Of a stretch of DNA of 28,647 bases, positions 6,796 to 14,801 are shown in pieces. Each line of letters starts with the position of its first letter. The stretch's first letter is position 1. A model generated the notes under the pieces. The model was given only the letters and a program-made list of their open reading frames with translations. It was not told the origin of the DNA and searched no databases. The stretch lies in the NCBI GenBank assembly GCA_038204465.1, contig JBBRCX010000062.1, forward strand, positions 1 to 28,647, in the 5' to 3' direction. The DNA comes from JBBRCX01 sp038204465 (GTDB taxonomy: Bacteria > Planctomycetota > Phycisphaerae > Tepidisphaerales > Tepidisphaeraceae). The position numbers and the translations under genes were made by a program.

Positions 6796-7914
6796 ATGTC
6801 AGACCGATCAAACTTTCACGGGGGATCAACGCTGGCGATTGTGCTGGCTCTGCTCGCGGGCGCCGGCTGCAGGAAACAACCGGGCGCGATGCAGCTTGAA
6901 CGGCCGACCCCCATGGTCCGCACCGTTCAGGCAACCGCACAGGACGTTCCGATCTATCTGGACGCAATCGGCAAGGCCACCGCCTTCGAGATGGTGAGCA
7001 TCGCGCCGCAGGTTTCCGGCCAGGTCACCCAGATCCACTTCAAGGACGGCGCGAATCTGAAGAAGGGCGATCTGCTCTTTACGATCGACACCCGCCCGTT
7101 CGAAGCGCAGCGGAAACACGCGGAAGCGAGCCTCGCCGAGAGCCAGGCCATGCTCGCTCTGGGCAAGAGCGAATTCTCCCGCGTCCAGGCGCTCCTGGGC
7201 ACGCAGTCCGTCTCGCAGCAGGACTTCGATCAGAAGAAAAATGCGCTCGAAGTCGCCGAGGCGCAGATCAAGGCGAACGGAGCCGACGTCGAAACTGCAA
7301 AGCTCAATCTGGAATACTGCAACATCCGCTCTCCGATTGACGGCCGGGCGGGCCATCGGCTGGTCGATCCCGGGAATGTGGTGAAAGCGAACGAGGGCTC
7401 GATGCTGGTCGTCCAGCGCTTCGATCCCGTCTATGCCGACTTCGTCGTTACCGAGCGCGACCTCGCGCGGGTCCGCAAACAGATGGCCGAGGGCACGCTC
7501 AAGGTGCAGATGCGCGTGCCGGACCAGGCCGATCCTCGCGAGGGTCAACTGACCTTTTTAGACAATGCCGTTCAGGACGGCACCGGCACGGTCAAGCTGC
7601 GCGCGACGGTGCCCAATTCGGACCACCAATTCTGGCCGGGGCAGTTCGTTCAAGTGCGATTGGTGCTCGCGGTAAAGAAAGATGCGGTGCTCGTCCCCGC
7701 AATCGCGACGCAGATCGGACAGCAGGGTCAATTCGTCTTCGTCGTCAAAGACGACTCCACGGCGGAGATGCGCCCCATCAAGCCCGGGCAGCGCCAGGGA
7801 GATCTGATGGTGATTGAGGATGGGCTGAAAGTCGGCGAGCGCGTCATCGTCGAAGGCCAGCTCTCCGTCATGCCGGGCGCGAAAGTCAGACCGCAGGAAG
7901 GCGTCAAGTCGTGA
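6796..7914 (+). CDS. RND efflux periplasmic adaptor (membrane fusion protein)
   Basis: This 372-residue protein has a hydrophobic N-terminal segment ending in AGAGC at Cys25, so it is exported and possibly a lipoprotein, although the lipobox lacks the usual Leu at -3. It then shows the MFP order. The first biotinyl-lipoyl half is at about 60-100 (VSIAPQVSGQV...GDLLFTIDTRPF). The alpha-helical hairpin spans about 105-170, and the second lipoyl half (CNIRSPIDGRAG) is near 176-187. Beta-barrel and membrane-proximal domains follow. It joins the inner-membrane pump to an outer-membrane channel. An AAGGGA ribosome site lies five bases before the ATG, and its stop overlaps the permease start by four bases (GTGA), showing tight coupling. 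MdtA/AcrA-type adaptor. Confidence 0.93.
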   Translation: MSDRSNFHGGSTLAIVLALLAGAGCRKQPGAMQLERPTPMVRTVQATAQDVPIYLDAIGKATAFEMVSIAPQVSGQVTQIHFKDGANLKKGDLLFTIDTRPFEAQRKHAEASLAESQAMLALGKSEFSRVQALLGTQSVSQQDFDQKKNALEVAEAQIKANGADVETAKLNLEYCNIRSPIDGRAGHRLVDPGNVVKANEGSMLVVQRFDPVYADFVVTERDLARVRKQMAEGTLKVQMRVPDQADPREGQLTFLDNAVQDGTGTVKLRATVPNSDHQFWPGQFVQVRLVLAVKKDAVLVPAIATQIGQQGQFVFVVKDDSTAEMRPIKPGQRQGDLMVIEDGLKVGERVIVEGQLSVMPGAKVRPQEGVKS

Positions 7915-10900
7915 ACCTCTCAGCACCCTTCATTCGTCGGCCGGTGATGACCGTGGTGCTCACGGCATCGGCCATTCTGTTCGGCATTCTCGCGTACCGA
8001 TCGCTGCCGGTCGACGCCCTGCCGCCGGTCGATTATCCGGTCATTCAGGTAACGGCGGCCTATCCCGGCGCCAGCCCGGAGACGGTTGCGAGCACGATCG
8101 CCACGCCGCTCGAGCGGCAGTTCATGCAGATTCCCGGCCTCGAGCTGATCACGAGCAAGAGCAGCCAGGGCTTCTCCAGCATGACCCTGCAGTTCGTGCT
8201 CACCAAGAGCCTGGATGCCGCTGCAACGGATGTGCAGGCAGCGATCAGCCGTGCGTCGGGAAGCCTGCCCCAGGACCTCCCCGCTCCGCCTACCTTCAGT
8301 AAGACCAATCCGAACGATCAGCCGATCCTCTACATCGCGCTCACCAGCGACACGATGACCCGCGGGGAGCTTTATGATCTGGCGAACACGCAGGTCGGGC
8401 AGCGAATAAGCATCTTATCCGGCGTCTCGCAGGTGCAGGTCTACGGAAGCAAAAGCGCCATTCGCGTGAAAGCGGATCCTTCGGCGCTGGCGGCCCGTCA
8501 CATGAGCGTTGACGACCTGGCAACGGCGATTGAAAAAGGGACAACGTATCAGGGAGCCGGCCAGTTCGACGGGCCGGAGCGAACGTTCCTGCTTCAGCCG
8601 CAGGGACAGTTGAACAGCGCCGACGCTTACAACCGCCTGATCATCGGGACGCACAACAATGCCCCCGTTTACCTGAAGGACGTTGCGACTGCCACTGATG
8701 GGCTGCAGGACGAGCGGATCGACATGCGCTTCTGGGTGCGCGGCCGCGAAGTGCCGAAGGCGACGGTGGTGCTGGCCGTCTCCCGCCAGGCGGGCACGAA
8801 TGCGGTCGGAGTCTCAAAGTCGGTGCGCGATCTGCTTCCGGAGATCGCGCCGCAGTTGCCGGCGTCGGTCAATATCATCCCGATCTACGATCGCAGCAAG
8901 ACCATCGTCAACAGCGTCAAGGATGTTCAGGAGACGCTGGTCATCGCGTTCGTGCTGGTGGTCATCATTATTTTCGTTTTCCTCGGACGTGCCACCGACA
9001 CGCTGATCCCATCGGTCGCGCTGCCCCTCTCGCTGCTCCTGACTTTCATCGTGATGCAGGCGCTGGGTTACAGCCTGGACAACCTCTCGTTGATGGCCCT
9101 CACGCTGGCGATCGGGTTCCTGGTGGACGACGCCATCGTCTTCCTGGAGAACACCGTGCGGCGGATGGAACAGCGCGGGGAGACCCCGTTCGCCGCGGCG
9201 ATCAACAGCGCCCGCACGATCAGCTTCACCATTCTGTCCATGACCCTATCGCTGGCGGCGGTCTTTCTCCCGCTGGTGTTCATGAGCGGGCAGGTCGGAC
9301 GCATCTTCCGCGAGTTCGCCGTCACCATCGTCGTCGCCATTCTGGCGAGCGGTATCGTCTCGTTGACGCTCACACCGCTCATGTGCGCCCGCATGCTCTC
9401 GCCGCGTGGGCATGGCGAGAAGAAGACCTGGATGGAACGGGTGATGAGCGCTCTCGAGCAGCGCGTGCTCAGCGCCTATGGCGGAAGCCTCTGGTTCTTT
9501 CTGCGGCATCGCTGGGTGTCGCTGCTGATCTGGGTGGTGTGCTTGGCGGGAACGATCTACCTTCTGGTGGCAATTCCCAAGTCGTTTCTTCCGGTTGGCG
9601 ACAGCTCATTCTCGTGGGGCGTTCTTGTGGCCCAGGAAGGCTCCTCGCCGCAGCGCATGCGTCAGTATCAGGATGCGGCCGAGCGCGTGCTGCACTCAAA
9701 CGATTCGATCGACATGACTTTCACCATGACCGGCAACGGTGCGTTCCTCGGCAGCAACCAGGGCCTGCTGCTCGCCTTCCTCAAAGACCCGGACCAGCGC
9801 CCGCCGCTGAAAACCCTTGACGGCCGGACAATCAAGCACCCGAACATCGCCCAGGTTTCCCAGCAGACGGCCGCCGAACTGGCGATGAACCTCCCGGGCG
9901 CTTTCGGCATCCTCACGCCGCAGCCCGTGCTGGAGATTTCAACCGGCGCCACGAGCCGGCAGGGCGGACAGTTCGCCTTCAGCCTCAGCGGAGTCAACCC
10001 GCAAGAAGTTTATGGGGCCGCGACTCGGCTGCAGCAAAAGCTGTTCGAGCGGGTCGGCACGATGTTCGCCGGACCACCGCTGTCGGACATGTTCCTCAAG
10101 ACGCCGAACCTGCGGATAGACATCCGCCGCGAAAGCGCCTCGATGTACGGCGTCTCCGCAACGCGCATCGAGACGCTGCTCCGCAACGCATACAGCCAGA
10201 ACTACGTCTACTTAGTCAAGAAACCACAGGACCAATACCAGGTGATCCTCGAGGCCAGGGAAGGCGACCGCATGCACCCCGAGGACCTGGCCAAGCTCTA
10301 TGTCCGCAGCGACGACGGCAAGAATCTCATCCCGTTGCCGGCGGTCGCCAGCTGGGAGCCGACGCTGGGACCGCAGGCGGTGAACCACATCAATCAATTC
10401 ACCAGCGTGACGTTTAACTTCAACCTGATGCCCGGCGTTACCATCGGGCAGGCCACGCGATTCATTGAAGGTCTCGCGGCCGATCCCGCGGTCATCCCAA
10501 CCCACATTCGAGGTCAGTTCCAGGGAGAAGCGCTGACGTTCCGCGAGACGATCGGCAGCCTCACGATCCTGATGATCCTGGCGGTCTTCGTGATGTACGT
10601 GATCCTCGCGATCCTGTACGAAAGCTACCTCCATCCCGTCACGGTGCTCTCGACGCTTCCGACTGCGATGGTTGGCGGCCTTCTCACGCTGGCCCTGTTC
10701 GGCCAGGAGGCGTCGCTTTACGCGTTCATCGGGCTGTTCATGCTGATGGGGCTCGTCAAGAAGAACGGCATCCTGATCGTCGACTTCGCGATCCAGCGCA
10801 TCGCCCACGGGGAGACTGCGGCAAAGGCGATCCACGATGCAAGCATGGACCGCTTCCGCCCGATTCTCATGACGACCCTGGCGGCGATCATGGGCGCGCT

Positions 10901-11186
10901 TCCCATCGCATTCGGCTTCGGCACCGACGGCAGCACCCGCCGGCCGCTCGGCCTGGTGATCGTCGGCGGGCTGATCGTGTCCCAGTTCATCACGCTCTAC
11001 ATCACGCCGGTGATCTACCTCTACCTGGAAGATTTCCAGGAGCATGTCCTGGACAAGACCTCGTTCTTCCGGGCGACACACAAAGCGCACGATGCGCCAT
11101 CGGCACCCGATGAGCGCGAAGCCGCTCTGGCGACCGTTGCCACGGATGGCAACGGCAACGGAGACGCGGCCAACCCCGCCCATTGA
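7911..11186 (+). CDS. RND efflux permease (AcrB/MdtB-like, HAE1-type)
   Basis: The 1091-residue inner-membrane pump starts at GTG overlapping the adaptor gene. It shows the full RND layout: TM1 near residues 10-30 (FIRRPVMTVVL), porter domains, TM2-7 around 335-540, a second large periplasmic domain and TM8-12 from about 870. The proton-relay residues are present: Asp406 and Asp407 in FLVDDAIVFLEN, and Lys950/951 in GLVKKNGILIVDFA. The N-terminal PVDALPPVDYPVIQV is typical of the MdtB/MdtC/MuxB branch. The C-terminal tail beyond the last helix is about 45 residues long and charged, longer than in AcrB. No TolC-like outer-membrane factor gene follows, so the pump must use one encoded elsewhere. 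Substrates are probably hydrophobic drugs or bile-salt-like compounds. Confidence 0.95.
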   Translation: MNLSAPFIRRPVMTVVLTASAILFGILAYRSLPVDALPPVDYPVIQVTAAYPGASPETVASTIATPLERQFMQIPGLELITSKSSQGFSSMTLQFVLTKSLDAAATDVQAAISRASGSLPQDLPAPPTFSKTNPNDQPILYIALTSDTMTRGELYDLANTQVGQRISILSGVSQVQVYGSKSAIRVKADPSALAARHMSVDDLATAIEKGTTYQGAGQFDGPERTFLLQPQGQLNSADAYNRLIIGTHNNAPVYLKDVATATDGLQDERIDMRFWVRGREVPKATVVLAVSRQAGTNAVGVSKSVRDLLPEIAPQLPASVNIIPIYDRSKTIVNSVKDVQETLVIAFVLVVIIIFVFLGRATDTLIPSVALPLSLLLTFIVMQALGYSLDNLSLMALTLAIGFLVDDAIVFLENTVRRMEQRGETPFAAAINSARTISFTILSMTLSLAAVFLPLVFMSGQVGRIFREFAVTIVVAILASGIVSLTLTPLMCARMLSPRGHGEKKTWMERVMSALEQRVLSAYGGSLWFFLRHRWVSLLIWVVCLAGTIYLLVAIPKSFLPVGDSSFSWGVLVAQEGSSPQRMRQYQDAAERVLHSNDSIDMTFTMTGNGAFLGSNQGLLLAFLKDPDQRPPLKTLDGRTIKHPNIAQVSQQTAAELAMNLPGAFGILTPQPVLEISTGATSRQGGQFAFSLSGVNPQEVYGAATRLQQKLFERVGTMFAGPPLSDMFLKTPNLRIDIRRESASMYGVSATRIETLLRNAYSQNYVYLVKKPQDQYQVILEAREGDRMHPEDLAKLYVRSDDGKNLIPLPAVASWEPTLGPQAVNHINQFTSVTFNFNLMPGVTIGQATRFIEGLAADPAVIPTHIRGQFQGEALTFRETIGSLTILMILAVFVMYVILAILYESYLHPVTVLSTLPTAMVGGLLTLALFGQEASLYAFIGLFMLMGLVKKNGILIVDFAIQRIAHGETAAKAIHDASMDRFRPILMTTLAAIMGALPIAFGFGTDGSTRRPLGLVIVGGLIVSQFITLYITPVIYLYLEDFQEHVLDKTSFFRATHKAHDAPSAPDEREAALATVATDGNGNGDAANPAH

Positions 11187-11240
11187 AACTCCGGCTACTG
11201 CTACCGGGAGTCCCAGAGCGAACCACCGCTTAAAAAATCT

Positions 11241-11256
11241 AGTTCCTGCTGGAACT
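11241..11256. terminator. Hairpin after the RND operon, possible bidirectional terminator
   Basis: AGTTCC-TGCT-GGAACT is a perfect 6-bp stem with a 4-base loop, 54 bases after the permease stop. It is preceded by TAAAAAATCT and followed by TTTCC. The A run gives a strong T tract on the minus strand; on the plus strand the tail is short. Confidence 0.45.
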
Positions 11257-11311
11257 TTCCGCGCGCGCCCGCGTCTCAGAACTCGTCTTCATTGTTGCAC
11301 GGCATGCGCGG

Positions 11312-11333
11312 AAGAATCCTCTATTCGATTCTT
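11312..11333 (+). terminator. Inverted repeat AAGAATC/GATTCTT, terminator or operator
   Basis: AAGAATC (11312-11318) and GATTCTT (11327-11333) form a perfect 7-bp inverted repeat with an 8-base loop, followed by TCTTACC. It may be a second, AT-rich terminator for the pump operon or a protein-binding palindrome upstream of the PEP-CTERM gene. Confidence 0.35.
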
Positions 11334-11550
11334 TCTTACCAGCGCTGCAACAAATGCCGTCGTGGAGACTGTTCTGGAATGACCGTGGCGGAGCCGTCCG
11401 GCGTCCGCATGTGTGATTGATGGGCAGAACCGGGGGCAACGACTTCCGACGCATAGTACGTCCTGGGCCCATGTGGTGTGGGCGTTGTCAGATGCCGAAG
11501 AGCCTTCGCTGCCATCGGGCGCCCGTCGCCGGCAACCGTTCTCTCTCTCG

Positions 11551-11556
11551 AAGGAG
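11551..11556 (+). promoter_or_regulatory. Shine-Dalgarno site deciding the PEP-CTERM gene start
   Basis: AAGGAG lies seven bases before the ATG at 11564. This start also places the signal peptide at the exact N-terminus, so the longer frame from 11417 is rejected. Confidence 0.75.
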
Positions 11557-11563
11557 TCTCGTA

Positions 11564-12292
11564 ATGAAGTTTGCTGGGACAATCGCTCTGTCCGCGGGCG
11601 CTGCCGCGCTGGCGGGACAATCGACGTTTGGCGAAGTGGTCTATGAACAGCCGTACCGGCAGTCTTTCGGGCAGCAGAATGGCAACAACGCCGCCTACTA
11701 TGGCGATGACGTGCATCTCGGCTCGGCCAGGACAATCGAAACGGTCACGCTCCCGCTGTCGTTCTTCAGCTACGACCCTGCGACCTACACACCCGATCTC
11801 CGCGTTGACCTGTTTAACGTCACCTCAGCCGGCATTCCCATCGACTCAGATACGAATGACACGGCAAGCTACACGCCGATCGCCACCGTGCACCACAGCG
11901 ACATCACCTTCACCGGCAGCAACTACAACGACGGCGGCGGTAATCCCAACATTTACGGCGTTACCCAGTACATCCCGTTTGATTTCAGCTCCTTCAACCT
12001 CACGCTGCAGGACTTTGCCTTCGCGTTCCGCGACGACAACCCCGCTGGAACCGCCGCGCCCGGCAATGGCTTCTCAATGTTCTTCGGCTTCGGCGGCCCA
12101 ACCACTGGTTCTTCGATCAATGGGTTTCTCACCGCATATCCAAACGACCTGCAGCACACGACGTTCACGAACGATCCGAATTACGGCGGCGCCGTCGCCG
12201 CCAGCATCACTGCCGTGCCTGAGCCCGCGAGCCTGGGCCTGCTGGGACTCGGCACCCTTTTTGCCGCCCGCCGCCGCAAGAGCGCAATGTGA
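11564..12292 (+). CDS. PEP-CTERM-sorted exported protein
   Basis: The 242-residue protein begins with a signal peptide (MKFAGTIALSAGAAALAG, cleavage likely near residue 23). It ends with the exosortase sorting signal: VPEP, a short hydrophobic helix (SLGLLGLGTLFA) and a basic ARRRK tail. The middle, about residues 24-215, is rich in Asn, Thr, Tyr, Phe and Gly with few charges. It is predicted beta-sandwich, as is usual for surface or matrix proteins sorted by exosortase (EpsH/XrtA-like enzymes). No catalytic motif is visible. The protein would be secreted, processed at PEP and probably released to the cell surface or extracellular matrix. No exosortase gene is in the window. The core family is not recognised. 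Confidence 0.88.
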   Translation: MKFAGTIALSAGAAALAGQSTFGEVVYEQPYRQSFGQQNGNNAAYYGDDVHLGSARTIETVTLPLSFFSYDPATYTPDLRVDLFNVTSAGIPIDSDTNDTASYTPIATVHHSDITFTGSNYNDGGGNPNIYGVTQYIPFDFSSFNLTLQDFAFAFRDDNPAGTAAPGNGFSMFFGFGGPTTGSSINGFLTAYPNDLQHTTFTNDPNYGGAVAASITAVPEPASLGLLGLGTLFAARRRKSAM

Positions 12293-12317
12293 TCCTCCTC
12301 TCCTCCTTGAGACGAAT

Positions 12318-12346
12318 CGGGTGGCCCGCACCACCCGGTTCTCTTT
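12318..12346 (+). terminator. Rho-independent terminator of the PEP-CTERM gene
   Basis: CGGGTGG (12318-12324) and CCACCCG (12331-12337) form a 7-bp stem with loop CCCGCA, followed by GTTCTCTTTT. It lies 26 bases after the stop codon and separates this gene from the convergent hpnG. Confidence 0.75.
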
Positions 12347-12355
12347 TCACGGGTT

Positions 12356-13111
12356 TCAACAAGAGCTTGTCGGGTCGCCTCTGGGTCGATCGTTGCTGCG
12401 CTTTTGGATTTCTTCGAGATACTCCCTGATCGCTTTACCCAGTTGCTCCGCGGCGATACGTGAATTCTTCCGCAGTCTGAGCAATTGAGTCACTAAGCCT
12501 GGTCGCCGCAACAGCGTGACGACCAACTTGGAGGCCTTGGGCCTCCCAAGCTCATCAACCATCGCCAACACTGCCGGTTCCAACGCCTCACCCCCGGTGT
12601 CGCTGATCGCCCGGATGCCGACGAATTCAGCGCCGAGCGACTCCGCGAGCCGCCGCACGACCGCTCCCTCCATCTCCACGACACCCGCGCCCGTCGCGCG
12701 AAACAGCTCCGCTTTCCGCGCTGGTGTCGCGATCAGTAAATCCGAGCTGTGAATTCGCCCGGACCGGAACCGGTGCGCGACGGGCTTATTCGCCCCGCCC
12801 TGATCGATTACCACGTCACCGACCCGCAGCGCCGGGTCCAGCGCCCCGCCGATTCCCGCCAGTACAATACCGCTCACGTCGCCCTCTGAAAGCTGCGGCA
12901 GCCTCACGGCGCGGATGCCCACTGTATAAAGCTCGACACGGTCGAATTCCGGGAAAACGGTCGGTTCCTTACCGGCCCGCTCCAAGCCGAGCGCCCGCGC
13001 AATCGCCTCGGTCTCCAGCGCCAACGCCGCGAAAATGACGATCTTGCCCGGTCCGATGGAGGGTGATTCTAACGCCGGCCGCCTTTCATGCCCTCGATGC
13101 ATCAAACTCAT
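12356..13111 (-). CDS. hpnG: Hopanoid-associated nucleoside phosphorylase (HpnG)
   Basis: Read from the ATG at 13111 this is a 251-residue protein of the purine-nucleoside phosphorylase/MTA-SAH nucleosidase fold. Visible marks are the start strand IVIFAALALETEAIARALG, the glycine loop AGIGGALDP with the following VGDVVI, the VEMEGAVV segment whose Met-Glu binds ribose, and the AISDTGGEA region carrying the catalytic Asp. In hopanoid synthesis HpnG releases adenine from adenosylhopane (made by HpnH) to give a phosphoribosyl or ribosyl hopane. It diverges from hpnH across a 76-bp gap, which strongly supports the assignment. A longer frame from 13216 would overlap the hpnH promoter and start, so it was not used. 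Confidence 0.85.
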   Translation of the reverse strand: MSLMHRGHERRPALESPSIGPGKIVIFAALALETEAIARALGLERAGKEPTVFPEFDRVELYTVGIRAVRLPQLSEGDVSGIVLAGIGGALDPALRVGDVVIDQGGANKPVAHRFRSGRIHSSDLLIATPARKAELFRATGAGVVEMEGAVVRRLAESLGAEFVGIRAISDTGGEALEPAVLAMVDELGRPKASKLVVTLLRRPGLVTQLLRLRKNSRIAAEQLGKAIREYLEEIQKRSNDRPRGDPTSSC

Positions 13112-13119
13112 CTTAAAGG

Positions 13120-13148
13120 TTGGAGCAGTCCGATCTTCCGTGTATAAC
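13120..13148 (+). promoter_or_regulatory. Candidate sigma-70 promoter of hpnH
   Basis: TTGGAG (13120-13125) is 17 bases upstream of TATAAC (13143-13148), 39 bases before the hpnH ATG. AAGGA (13175-13179) is a good ribosome site with 8-base spacing. Confidence 0.55.
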
Positions 13149-13187
13149 CTCCGCCTTCCGACATCGAGCGATTGAAGGATTCGATTT

Positions 13188-14321
13188 ATGGGCGTCCCTG
13201 TCTCGCAAATGTACACCGTCGCCAGCTACGTGCTGAAGCAGAAGCTTCTGCGCCGCAGGCAGTATCCGCTCGTGCTCATGCTGGAGCCGCTGTTCCGCTG
13301 CAACCTCGCCTGCGCCGGGTGCGGCAAAATCCAGTACCCGGCGCACATCCTGAAGAAACAGCTCACGCCGGAGCAGTGCTTCAACGCCGTCGATGAGTGC
13401 GGCGCTCCCATGGTCAGCATCCCCGGCGGGGAACCGCTGCTTCATCCGCAGATCAAGGAGATTGTCGAAGGGCTGGTCGCGCGCAAAAAGTACATCTACC
13501 TCTGCACCAATGCGCTGCTGTTGAAGGAAAAGATCGGCCTGTTCACGCCGAGCAAGTACCTCACCTTCAGCGTCCACATGGACGGTCAGAAGGAGCATCA
13601 CGACTTTTCCGTCTGCCGCGAAGGGGGCTACGACATCGCGCTGGAAGGAATCAGGGAGGCGGTCCATCGCGGCTTTCGCGTCACCACCAACACCACCCTC
13701 TTCGACGGCGCCGACGCCACCAGCGTCCGCGCGTTCTTCGACGAGATGATGTCGCTCGGTGTCGAAGGGATGATGCTCTCGCCCGGCTACAGCTACGACA
13801 AGGCCCCCGACCAGCAGCACTTCCTCGGCAAGGCCAAGACGCGCCGGCTCTTCTCCAAGATCCTCAGCAACCGCAAGAAGAGCTGGGTCTTCAATCAGAG
13901 CCCGCTCTTTCTCGAATACCTGATGGGCAAGCGTCACTACGCGTGCACGCCGTGGGGGATGCCGACGTACAACATCTTCGGCTGGCAGAAGCCGTGTTAC
14001 CTGCTGCAGGACGGCTACGCCGACACCTTCGCGGAGTTGATGCAGACCACGCGCTGGCAGCGCTACGGCACCGAGAGCGGCAATCCCAAGTGCGCCAACT
14101 GCATGGTCCACAGCGGCTACGAAGCCAGCGCGGTCGACGACACCTTCGGTTCGCTCAAAGGTTTACTGGGCGCTGCCAGGGCGACACTGTTCGGCAGCAC
14201 GTACGCCAATTCCGGAGCGCTCGCCGCGCTGGAAGATTCTGATGAATCGGGGACGCCGGCATCTCTGGTCCCGCTGACGGTTTCCGCGCGAAAGCCGCAG
14301 CGCGTCGAGGCGCTGATCTGA
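13188..14321 (+). CDS. hpnH: Adenosyl-hopene transferase, radical SAM enzyme HpnH
   Basis: The 377-residue protein is a radical S-adenosylmethionine enzyme. The cluster-binding CNLACAGC motif supplies Cys38, Cys42 and Cys45, and GGEP at 80-83 contacts SAM. The start (MGVPVSQMYTVASYVLKQKL) and the C-terminal block with TPWGMPTYNIFGWQKPCYLL and CANCMVHSGYEASAV are diagnostic of HpnH. The enzyme joins the adenosyl radical from SAM to diploptene, giving adenosylhopane, the first step to C35 bacteriohopanepolyols. It diverges from hpnG, the next enzyme in the path, and is followed 34 bp later by a 142-residue gene on the same strand. Length is normal apart from a slightly extended tail after about residue 340. 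Confidence 0.95.
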   Translation: MGVPVSQMYTVASYVLKQKLLRRRQYPLVLMLEPLFRCNLACAGCGKIQYPAHILKKQLTPEQCFNAVDECGAPMVSIPGGEPLLHPQIKEIVEGLVARKKYIYLCTNALLLKEKIGLFTPSKYLTFSVHMDGQKEHHDFSVCREGGYDIALEGIREAVHRGFRVTTNTTLFDGADATSVRAFFDEMMSLGVEGMMLSPGYSYDKAPDQQHFLGKAKTRRLFSKILSNRKKSWVFNQSPLFLEYLMGKRHYACTPWGMPTYNIFGWQKPCYLLQDGYADTFAELMQTTRWQRYGTESGNPKCANCMVHSGYEASAVDDTFGSLKGLLGAARATLFGSTYANSGALAALEDSDESGTPASLVPLTVSARKPQRVEALI

Positions 14322-14355
14322 TCGACGGGCGACCACTCGACAATGTGCGGCCAAA

Positions 14356-14784
14356 ATGCCCCAGGAAACCAAATCGCATCCCTTCGACGCCGACGCGCTC
14401 GAGCATGCGCCCGGAACCGCGCATGAAAACCTGGAGGGCTGGATCCCTGAGCTCGCCACCGACGAGCAGATTCGCACGGCGCTGGAGAAAGCCTTCGACT
14501 ACCGAGGCGACCTCACCCTGACCCTGAAGGACAACTCCAGGCTGGAAGGCTACGTCTTCGATCGCCGCAGCGACGGCCGGACCCTCGCCGACTGTTTCGT
14601 GCGACTGTTCCCCAAAGACCGGGACGAAAAGATTCGCGTCCTCTACACGCAGATCGCTCGCATCGAATTCACCGGCCGCGATACCGCCGCCGGTAAAAGC
14701 TTCGAAACCTGGGTCAAAAAATACCAGGAGAAAAAAGCCGCCGGCGAAACTAACATCCGCCTCGAGCCGGAAAAACTGGATTGA
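14356..14784 (+). CDS. Uncharacterised 142-residue protein in the hopanoid locus
   Basis: This soluble, charged protein has no signal peptide or membrane helix. A helical N-terminus (about 1-50) is followed by a beta-rich core at about 48-105 (YRGDLTLTLKDNSRLEGYVF, then VRLFPKDRDEKIRVLYTQIARIEF). This looks like a small SH3- or Sm-like barrel. A basic helix containing FETWVKKYQEKKAAGE ends the protein. It lies 34 bp after hpnH on the same strand, so it is probably co-transcribed with it, and it converges on shc with only 17 bp between the stops. The antisense frame across the same DNA has no recognisable domain. The function is unknown. Position suggests a link to hopanoid side-chain synthesis, but that is inference only. 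Confidence 0.75.
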   Translation: MPQETKSHPFDADALEHAPGTAHENLEGWIPELATDEQIRTALEKAFDYRGDLTLTLKDNSRLEGYVFDRRSDGRTLADCFVRLFPKDRDEKIRVLYTQIARIEFTGRDTAAGKSFETWVKKYQEKKAAGETNIRLEPEKLD

Positions 14785-14801
14785 CCTGAGAGTTGGCGGC
14801 T

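Larger units (their letters stand above)
11187..11563. other. Intergenic region between the RND operon and the PEP-CTERM gene
   Basis: No gene is seen in these 377 bases. They hold two hairpins listed separately (11241-11256 and 11312-11333). The remainder has no clear sigma-70 promoter, although the PEP-CTERM gene should be transcribed from here. An in-frame upstream extension to 11417 exists but lacks coding character before the ATG at 11564. Confidence 0.5.

Noticed and set aside
10212..11183. 323-codon minus-strand frame opposite the RND permease
   Set aside because: High-GC antisense shadow, rich in Arg, His and Asp, with no domain.
11417..11563. Upstream extension of the PEP-CTERM gene
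   Set aside because: The ATG at 11564 has a strong AAGGAG and begins a signal peptide; the extension would bury it.
13113..14111. 332-codon minus-strand frame opposite hpnH
   Set aside because: Antisense to a confident radical SAM gene; composition typical of a shadow.
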